Under the pieces are notes generated by a model. That model did no database searches, had not been told where the DNA came from, and saw nothing but the letters and a program-made list of their open reading frames with translations. From assembly GCF_016056275.1 (NCBI RefSeq), contig NZ_JAECZA010000017.1, positions 1-56,304 of the forward strand: a stretch of 56,304 bases of DNA. Direction: 5' to 3'. A program made the translations under genes and the position numbers. Below, in pieces: positions 1 to 6,201 of the stretch. Numbering within the stretch: the first letter of the stretch is position 1; each line of letters begins with the position of its first letter. Origin of the DNA: Dendronalium phyllosphericum CENA369. GTDB lineage: Bacteria > Cyanobacteriota > Cyanobacteriia > Cyanobacteriales > Nostocaceae.

Positions 1-136
1 CTCTTCCCCTACACCCCACACCCCGCCCCAACGGGGCTTGGTGCAAAATTGTTGGAAGAAAAGTTGTGAACCACTACGTAAAACCCCAAACTCAAGATGT
101 ATTCAGCATAAGTTCTCATCTGTGTCGCTAAGTCAA

Positions 137-976
137 ATGTACAATTATAATCAGTCTTCTTTTTCTTCTCAGGCTTCAACCCCTCCTTCGCTGGAGATCC
201 GGCACGGACATTACTTTAACTATGTAGTGCCAAGCGGTTGGCGAGTGGTTGAGGATGGACAATTTGCTGTTGTTTTATTTTCCCCAGACAATACTGCTTT
301 AACGATAATGGTGGGGAATTCTGGTCTGCCTGTAAACTACAATCCCTGGCAGTTCGTCTACGAAAAGCTATTGGCAATGCAACCATATCAACTACAAATG
401 GGTCAGCCTCGTCAAGTGCAACCGATTGCTGGATGCACAGTTGCTTATGAGTGGGACTACAACTATATGTACAATGGTATCGCCTATCAAGGAATAGCTA
501 AGTGCAGTATCGCATATAGCTACAACTTGTGTACAATGGTCATGACTTGTGCAGCATCCGATCGCTCGCAGTGGGCTAATTATGTTTCATGGTTGCCACA
601 AATAGCATCTGAGGTTTCAGCAACCAATGGAGCGGCCTTCGGAATTCAAGGAATTATGGCGCAAAACATCAATATTTCGCTTACCGAAGGGCAAAGGCAT
701 AGAGAATACCGCGAATGGTCGCAGAATACCTGGAACGAAGTCAACCGCCAACGAAATGAATCTATAGACCGTCAAAACTTCCAATTTCGTGAAAATCTGG
801 GCAATGTCACAACTTGGACAAACCCTTACGGTTATCCAATGGTCGAGTTACCAACAAACTACAATTACTACTGGATAAATCGTCAAGGACAAATATATGG
901 GACAAACGATCCAACTGAAAATCCCAACTTTGGCTCAACTCAAGATTGGCTAAAGATGAATCGATATCTGCCCTAA
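137..976 (+). CDS. Conserved hypothetical protein, soluble
   Basis: I do not recognise a named family. The frame is open from position 38, but the first 33 residues look like read-through of intergenic sequence, so I start at the ATG at 137 (279 aa), followed by a Tyr/Asn/Ser-rich stretch. The first half (SGWRVVEDGQFAVVLFSPD) reads like a small alpha/beta domain. The middle is a charged, probably helical segment rich in Arg, Glu, Gln and Asn (TEGQRHREYREWSQNTWNEV). The C-terminus ends in a Tyr/Asn/Gly-rich motif (NYYWINRQGQIYGTNDP) that I associate with a tail repeated in other bacterial unknowns. No signal peptide or membrane span is visible. It is followed 84 bp downstream by another small unknown on the same strand. 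The start is uncertain, the reading frame is not. Confidence 0.7.
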   Translation: MYNYNQSSFSSQASTPPSLEIRHGHYFNYVVPSGWRVVEDGQFAVVLFSPDNTALTIMVGNSGLPVNYNPWQFVYEKLLAMQPYQLQMGQPRQVQPIAGCTVAYEWDYNYMYNGIAYQGIAKCSIAYSYNLCTMVMTCAASDRSQWANYVSWLPQIASEVSATNGAAFGIQGIMAQNINISLTEGQRHREYREWSQNTWNEVNRQRNESIDRQNFQFRENLGNVTTWTNPYGYPMVELPTNYNYYWINRQGQIYGTNDPTENPNFGSTQDWLKMNRYLP

Positions 977-1060
977 ACTTGATAGAAATTGCATATTTGT
1001 TTAGGAAAAATCAGGGTGTATAACTGCTACTATGCCAAAGAGACCCCAGAGTTCATAATT

Positions 1061-1570
1061 ATGAGGAAAAACCCCATACTATTACTGCTGTGTACAATGG
1101 TTGCCAATTTCGGGCTACCGTCATTATTAGCTCAAGCACAACAGGTAGTTTCTAATGCTCAAGTAGCAGCTATGGTAGAGGCACTGCGACAGGCTGCACC
1201 GCAAACAGGCACTTCAGATGATGGACTTTACAGCCAATGGCAAGTCAAACCAGAAACCCTCAAAGCTTGGTCAAAATATTGCCTCAAACGAGAACTAACA
1301 CCGATACAGTTTGAGAATAGTCCTGTGACAGCCCGCTCGGTAGTATCTTGTATTACGCGTCGGGAGTTGAATAACCAATTTCGCGCTACTAGCAATAATG
1401 AAACTAAAGCTGTTTATGGTGTAGCTTGCTGGTGGATGACTGGCAACTATATCGGTTGCGATCGCGGCTTCACTGCTGCTTACGTCCAGAAAGTTGTTGC
1501 CTTTTACCAACAGCAGCGAGCAATTCCAGTAGAAGCGCCATCTGCATCACCAACAGTGTCGCCACGATAA
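1061..1570 (+). CDS. Small secreted hypothetical protein
   Basis: The start is set at the ATG at 1061 because it opens a clear Sec signal peptide: MRKNP, then a hydrophobic core (ILLLLCTMVANFGLPSLLA) with likely cleavage near AQA-QQ. An open frame extends 72 bp further upstream but does not look coding. The mature part (about 140 aa) has several Cys residues (around YCLKRE, SCITRRE, ACWWMT and GCDRGF), which would suit disulfides in the periplasm. It ends in a Pro/Ser/Ala tail. No family was recognised. It may be co-transcribed with the gene before it (84 bp gap) and converges with the peroxiredoxin-like gene, whose stop lies 5 bp away. Confidence 0.65.
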   Translation: MRKNPILLLLCTMVANFGLPSLLAQAQQVVSNAQVAAMVEALRQAAPQTGTSDDGLYSQWQVKPETLKAWSKYCLKRELTPIQFENSPVTARSVVSCITRRELNNQFRATSNNETKAVYGVACWWMTGNYIGCDRGFTAAYVQKVVAFYQQQRAIPVEAPSASPTVSPR

Positions 1571-1575
1571 TAAAA

Positions 1576-2370
1576 TTATTTATCCAAAAAAGATAAGGGA
1601 TTGCTCATATTTTCGGCAAAACCAAGAATACCGCGATCGCGATGTTCGTAAATTAATTTACCTTGAGAATCAAATAGAAAAGTTCCTCCCCGTTGGGTTA
1701 AATAAGATGAATCTGGTACATAAGTATTCCTGTTGCTCAAAACTTCCGTCATGTTTCGCAGGCGTAGAGTTGCTAATTCAAAAGGACGTTGAAAGCCTTT
1801 ACCTCCAGCAGCTTTGAAAAACGAACCTTTTATTGGTGGTAAAGGTGTATTCCTGACAATTTCCTCATCTGCAATTAACTGCGGGGCTTTTTTATCACCT
1901 TTATAACCCCGAAAAACTTCCTTGAGAGTTCCGGGACTACCAATACCAGCACACATGAGTATTAAATTCAGCCAAGCTGTTTGTGAGGTTGATAGTAAGG
2001 GTAATTGTAGAGATAAACCACGATAAAGTCCTAAAAGATTGTGAATTTCAGCGTTGGCATCCACAAATAACCATTCTTGAGGAAATCCTGTATATTCACA
2101 AAATTTGATTCCAGAATTGCGATTTCCAATTCCAATAGCGCGAATTGTGATTCTTCTGGCTTCGATTTCTTCTTTTTCTTTCCTTAGCCACCAAGCGTAT
2201 TCTAAATTATCAAAATCTCCTAACTGCGACCAAATAAGTACGAGCAATTTTGAAGTATGGGTGCAACCATCTAAAACGAGTTTACTTTCTCCATCGCTAA
2301 CTCGCAAGCGTTGAGTCTGGCTCAAAATCGAGTAAATATCTGGAGAATTAGAGCGTGTTTGAGTATTCAT
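1576..2370 (-). CDS. Peroxiredoxin-like (AhpC/TSA-2, PRXL2-type) protein
   Basis: This is a thioredoxin-fold protein of about 264 aa. The central part (KLLVLIWSQLGDFDNLEYAWW, then RAIGIGNRNSGIKFCEYTGF and WLFVDANAEIHNLLGLY) matches the layout of the AhpC/TSA-2 group that is common in cyanobacteria. The C-terminal part ends with YLTQRGGTFLFDSQGKLIYEHRDRGILGFAENM, typical of the last strand region of that group. The canonical peroxidatic T-x-x-C is not present where expected (WSQLGDF), so peroxidase activity is doubtful and a redox or structural role is possible. I chose the ATG at 2370 (MNTQTRS); the frame stays open to 2454, but that extension is unusually basic and hydrophobic and looks non-coding. 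The gene converges with the secreted unknown upstream. Confidence 0.65.
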   Translation of the reverse strand: MNTQTRSNSPDIYSILSQTQRLRVSDGESKLVLDGCTHTSKLLVLIWSQLGDFDNLEYAWWLRKEKEEIEARRITIRAIGIGNRNSGIKFCEYTGFPQEWLFVDANAEIHNLLGLYRGLSLQLPLLSTSQTAWLNLILMCAGIGSPGTLKEVFRGYKGDKKAPQLIADEEIVRNTPLPPIKGSFFKAAGGKGFQRPFELATLRLRNMTEVLSNRNTYVPDSSYLTQRGGTFLFDSQGKLIYEHRDRGILGFAENMSNPLSFLDK

Positions 2371-2649
2371 GCAGGTGAGGGCAATAGTCTTTAAATAAAA
2401 TTTTAGATGGATTCGGACAACAACTTTGATATATCTAATAATCGCTCTGACCAAGCACTAGATTGCTGTTTCATATCTCTGCATTAACTATCATCAAACC
2501 AAATATTATCAAACTTTAATTTCTATCGTGCTAGTTGAACTTGAATGTTAACCAATTCTTCAGCACATTTTAGTTCAATTTCTGCTACTGTCTATTCGAG
2601 AAAACACATAGTTTAATCTGCCACACTTATAACCGCTTCCGGGTAAGCA

Positions 2650-3846
2650 GTGTTACAAAATATTCTAGTGTTTAAAAAGTTAAAATATTTGCAATCATAT
2701 TATTTTTTCATGTTCTACCTAAACGAAAAAATGCTTAGGAACGATCTAGAGTTTAGAATCGAGAAGTACTTTCAACTTAGTTCACAACTTGCTGGGTTGG
2801 ATAATACACAATTGCGTTCTTTGTTTGACGATAGTGAGTCTGGTATATCAAGTTTAAATTCGGGGCGAAATTACACTATTGTTCTTGGACAATCTAAAGT
2901 CTTTGTCAAACGTATTCCAATTACCAACATCGAATATGAAAACCTATTTTCTACCAAAAATCTGTATAACTTACCAACTTACTTTAATTACGGTGTAGGT
3001 TCTATTGGTTTAGGTGTCTTCCGCGAACTTCTGACACATATCAAGACCACTAACTGGGTATTAGAAGGAGCGATCGCCTCATTTCCTCTAATGTACCATT
3101 ATCGAATCATTCCGTTCTTTGGGCAGCGTGGAGATGTCGATATGGAAAATTACAAGAGCTTTGTGGAGTATTGGGGTAATAATGCAAGTATTGGTAATTA
3201 TGTATTAGATAGAGCCAACGCCAACTACGAATTGATTCTGTTCTTAGAGTACATACCCCATGTTTTAGCAACATGGTTGCAAGAAAACCCAAACAAACTT
3301 CAGAAATCCCTGGATGAATTACACAAAACGATTACCTTTTTGAGAACGAAGGGAATTATTCACTTTGACACACATTTTTACAATATCCTCACAGACGGCA
3401 AGCGGACATATTTGACTGATTTTGGTTTGGTGCTTGACAAGAGTTTTGCGTTAACCAACGATGAAGAGTCTTTTTTTAAAGAGAATCAATTTTACGATTA
3501 TGGAGAAGTCTTACGAAATCTTGGTCATCTTATCCGCTCATCGTATGATTCATGTTCTGAGAACGATAAACGCAGGATAATGGAAAAATATGACATAAAA
3601 GAAGGCTTAAAACCCTATGAATTAGGGTCTGTATTACTTGACAATATCGAGCAGTTATACGCTGATGGAATCATGGAGTTAGATAATTTCTATGTTGCTA
3701 GTATTGTCAAATACCGCAGTATTATTGCACTGATGCAAAACTTCTTTGTTGATATGTGGAATAATAAAAAGAACACAAAATTTCCTCATGTAAAACTACT
3801 ACAGCTGCTCGAAGAAACAGGGTTTATTCTGAATGGCGATTCTTAG
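2650..3846 (+). CDS. Divergent protein-kinase-fold protein
   Basis: The kinase-like core is directly visible. A candidate ATP-binding Lys is K87 in KVFVKRIP, the catalytic loop is HFDTHFYN at residues 238-245 (HxDxxxxN), and DFG is at 257-259 in LTDFGLVLD. There is no clear glycine-rich loop, and the spacing suits the atypical kinase/phosphotransferase superfamily rather than standard Hanks kinases. The sequence after DFG (KSFALTNDEESFFKENQFYDYGEVLRNL) is typical of bacterial kinase-like proteins that act on unknown substrates. Start is uncertain: GTG 2650, ATG 2710 and ATG 2731 are all in frame and none has a strong Shine-Dalgarno. The ATG at 2731 (MLRNDLEFRIEKYF) begins the convincingly coding part. 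The gene stands alone, with an 830-bp gap downstream. Confidence 0.7.
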   Translation: MLQNILVFKKLKYLQSYYFFMFYLNEKMLRNDLEFRIEKYFQLSSQLAGLDNTQLRSLFDDSESGISSLNSGRNYTIVLGQSKVFVKRIPITNIEYENLFSTKNLYNLPTYFNYGVGSIGLGVFRELLTHIKTTNWVLEGAIASFPLMYHYRIIPFFGQRGDVDMENYKSFVEYWGNNASIGNYVLDRANANYELILFLEYIPHVLATWLQENPNKLQKSLDELHKTITFLRTKGIIHFDTHFYNILTDGKRTYLTDFGLVLDKSFALTNDEESFFKENQFYDYGEVLRNLGHLIRSSYDSCSENDKRRIMEKYDIKEGLKPYELGSVLLDNIEQLYADGIMELDNFYVASIVKYRSIIALMQNFFVDMWNNKKNTKFPHVKLLQLLEETGFILNGDS

Positions 3847-3961
3847 GCAATTGGCTCAATATAGATTCCCCTAGATGTTTCAACATAGTACGAGCAGCTT
3901 CTTCTAGATTTTCTTTGACCCATAGCCTACTGATGCGATCGCCTGCCTGCTTTACAGCCTG
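3824..3961 (-). pseudogene. Possible short coding remnant
   Basis: Just past the kinase-like gene, the minus strand reads a protein-like stretch (QAVKQAGDRISRLWVKENLE and onward to LSQLPK), interrupted upstream by a TAG at 3962-3964 and ending at a TAA at 3824-3826 that overlaps the end of the kinase-like gene. The same frame continues before the TAG as REVRTIAQIW. It could be the decayed C-terminus of an unidentified gene. It is also short enough to be chance. Confidence 0.2.
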
Positions 3962-4043
3962 CTACCAGATTTGTGCTATGGTTCTAACTTCGCGATCGCT
4001 CAGACTTGGCGCTCACTCGTAGACAGAATATGCGATCGATTGT

Positions 4044-4150
4044 GACACATTTGCTCATTGGCCAATTCAATTTGCGTTTGTGTCCCATTAGGACACATTT
4101 GCTTATCATCCGATTCTATTTGATTTTATGTCCCACTGGGACGCGTTTCG
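4044..4150. repeat. 48-bp tandem repeat, about 2.2 copies
   Basis: Copies start at 4044 (GACACATTTGCTCATTGGCC), 4092 (GACACATTTGCTTATCATCC) and 4140 (GACGCGTTTCG), exactly 48 bp apart. The junctions carry a palindrome, TGTCC-CATTA-GGACA (4081-4095) and TGTCCCACTGGGACG (from 4130). The period equals 16 codons, so the array could be a decayed repeat-coding segment, but each copy is interrupted by substitutions and a stop. Confidence 0.75.
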
Positions 4151-4572
4151 ATCGGGTTATCAAATACAGCCAAAGCTTCGATTAGTCTGTAAAAATGATG
4201 GCGTTCAAATCCAAACCTGTCTTTGTAATCCTCCTCAAATGTTTTGTACGTGGAATGAAAGAGCGGTAACTTCAATACAAATCACTTCCTTTTTAGTAAC
4301 CTTCTTGGGTTATAACGAACTATATTTTGTATGAAAGAGAACTTCAGTCTGAAGGCAGGTATTTCCCAATCATATTTTTTTTACTATTCTAGCTATACTT
4401 AAAAATCTAAAAATATAGGTATGAAGCTGAGGTTTAAAAGCTAAGAATTTGGATTGCTAGTGATTACAAGCAGTTTACAACCGGGGCTGCAAAACAGCAA
4501 AAGACTCGAATTATAGAAGAATGTCATTAAGAAAAGATGACACCAAAGCGCAAAGGCTAGGTATAAGAGAGC

Positions 4573-4596
4573 AGCTTTTTCAGTAAAGAAAAAGCT
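4573..4596. promoter_or_regulatory. Perfect 9-bp hairpin upstream of the oxidoreductase gene
   Basis: AGCTTTTTC (4573-4581) pairs perfectly with GAAAAAGCT (4588-4596) across a 6-nt loop. It is followed by CATTTCTTAATTT, a weak T-rich tract, and lies 84 bp before the start codon at 4680. It may be a terminator for upstream transcription or a leader structure; the sequence alone does not decide. Confidence 0.4.
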
Positions 4597-4679
4597 CATT
4601 TCTTAATTTAAAATCTAATTTTTTTGCGGAAATTTTGTGAAATGATGTAAGTCCAAAACTCGCCCGTTAAGGAAGCATA

Positions 4680-5996
4680 ATGTCTGAATTGTTTAAAGGA
4701 AAATTTTCTCGTCGTCAGATTCTAACCACTGCTGGATTAGGAGCCATTTCAGCTGCCACAATTGGTAGTATGGGCGAACAGGTTGCTGCCCAGCAGCCAA
4801 CGCAGCAAGCTACTCCACATGGAGGAACTCTGCCGCCTCAAGTTAAGTTTGCGCCTATTTCAGCACAAACTGAAGTGGATACGGGCGGCCCCCCGACTGC
4901 ATTGCCACCGGAGCAACGTTTGGGGTTTGCGATCGTGGGACTAGGAAGATTGGCATTGGAAGAAATCATGCCTGCGTTTGCAGAGTGCAAACTAGCAAAG
5001 CCGACTGCATTAGTTAGTGGCGATGCTGCCAAAGCCAATCAAGTTGCTCAACAGTATGGGATTAAACCGCAGAACGTTTATAACTATCAGAATTATGACA
5101 ATCTTCGCAACAATCCTGATGTTGATGTAATTTATATTGTACTGCCTAACAGTATGCATCGAGAATATACGGTGCGTGGAGCCAAAGCAGGTAAGCATAT
5201 TTTGTGTGAGAAGCCAATGGCAACCACAGTAGAAGATGCTCAACAGATGATCGATGCGTGCAAACAAGCTAATCGCAAGCTGATGATTGCTTATCGCTGT
5301 CAGTATGAGCCGCACCATCGGGCGATGATTCAGACGATCCGCAGCAAAGAATTAGGAACTGTAAAGCTGATTCAGGCAGACAACGGACAAAACCAGGGCG
5401 GTGACTTAAATCAATGGCGGTTGAAACGCGCTCTAGCTGGAGGTGGCTCTTTACCAGATGTAGGAATTTATTGCCTAAATGCAACTCGCTATTTGACGGG
5501 AGAGGAACCGATTGAAATTAGCGCTCAAACCTTCAGCACTCCCGGCGATCCGCGTTTTAAAGAGGTAGAAGAAAGTGTTACCTTTCAGATGCGGTTTCCT
5601 AGTGGAGTGCTAGCGATTTGCTCTACTAGCTACGGCTTTCACGAAGCACGACGATTTCGTGTCTTTGGTTCTGATGCCTGGGGACAACTCGATCCGGCAT
5701 TCTCTTACAACGGTTTGCGAATGATGATTTCGCGGAAATCACCAACTAACAGCATGGCAGAGAACATCAGCGAAGTGCGGCTGAGTGAAAAAAACCAGTT
5801 CGCTTTAGAAATCGATCATATGGCGGATTGTGTGATTGGTAACAAACAACCCCATACACCAGGCGAAGAAGGTTTGCAAGACCAAAAACTGATAGCATTG
5901 ATTTACCAAGCGGCACAAACTGGCAAAACAATTACCCTTCCACGGGTTTCAGGACTAGATGTGACTCGCGGCCCCGCTCCTAGAACGCTTAAGTAA
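4680..5996 (+). CDS. Tat-exported Gfo/Idh/MocA-family oxidoreductase
   Basis: The N-terminus is a twin-arginine signal (KFSRRQILTTAGLGAISAAT, residues about 8-27), so the enzyme is probably exported folded with its cofactor, as glucose-fructose oxidoreductase is. The Rossmann NAD(P) motif is FAIVGLGRLA near residue 84. The family signature CEKPMATT follows near residue 178, and GGGSLPDVGIYCLNATRYL is the C-terminal domain motif. The 438 aa length is close to that of periplasmic glucose-fructose oxidoreductases. The likely reaction is NAD(P)-linked oxidation or reduction of a sugar or sugar derivative; the substrate cannot be read from sequence. A good Shine-Dalgarno (AAGGAAG) lies 5-6 nt before the ATG. 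It appears monocistronic, with repeat-rich DNA on both sides. Confidence 0.88.
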   Translation: MSELFKGKFSRRQILTTAGLGAISAATIGSMGEQVAAQQPTQQATPHGGTLPPQVKFAPISAQTEVDTGGPPTALPPEQRLGFAIVGLGRLALEEIMPAFAECKLAKPTALVSGDAAKANQVAQQYGIKPQNVYNYQNYDNLRNNPDVDVIYIVLPNSMHREYTVRGAKAGKHILCEKPMATTVEDAQQMIDACKQANRKLMIAYRCQYEPHHRAMIQTIRSKELGTVKLIQADNGQNQGGDLNQWRLKRALAGGGSLPDVGIYCLNATRYLTGEEPIEISAQTFSTPGDPRFKEVEESVTFQMRFPSGVLAICSTSYGFHEARRFRVFGSDAWGQLDPAFSYNGLRMMISRKSPTNSMAENISEVRLSEKNQFALEIDHMADCVIGNKQPHTPGEEGLQDQKLIALIYQAAQTGKTITLPRVSGLDVTRGPAPRTLK

Positions 5997-6047
5997 GCAT
6001 TTTTTCAACAAACTTAACCTCACTAGACTAGCAAACGCTATAGAACC

Positions 6048-6149
6048 CAATACGGTTTAGTTAAAGGTTATTGGCGTAGAAAATTGGTCTTTCAGACGCG
6101 ATGAATCGCGTCTCTACATGAGGATTTGGGGCTTAACTGAACTGTATTG
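6048..6149. repeat. 102-bp MITE-like element with inverted ends
   Basis: The left end CAATACGGTTTAGTTAA (6048-6064) and the reverse complement of the right end (6133-6149, CAATACAGTTCAGTTAA) match at 15 of 17 bases. The middle carries a perfect 9-bp hairpin, AGACGCGAT-GA-ATCGCGTCT (6094-6113). There is no coding capacity. It sits between the stop of the oxidoreductase gene and the stop of the ClC fusion gene, so it could also act as a bidirectional barrier to transcription. Confidence 0.65.
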
Positions 6150-6201
6150 CTATATAACCAATCTTTACTCTAGTTGACAAATTAGCTCTCAGTCTTGCTT
6201 G

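Larger units (their letters stand above)
3847..4679. other. Long intergenic region with repeat and hairpin
   Basis: No convincing intact gene is present in these 833 bp. The stretch holds the coding-like remnant on the minus strand at its left edge, two HIP1-type GCGATCGC sites near 3937-4000, a degenerate 48-bp tandem repeat from 4044, and a perfect 9-bp hairpin at 4573-4596. A 68-codon open frame at 4128-4334 starts inside the tandem repeat and looks accidental. Confidence 0.6.

Noticed and set aside
4128-4334. 68-codon plus-strand open frame
   Set aside because: It starts inside the 48-bp repeat, has no Shine-Dalgarno and its composition is not protein-like beyond the repeat.
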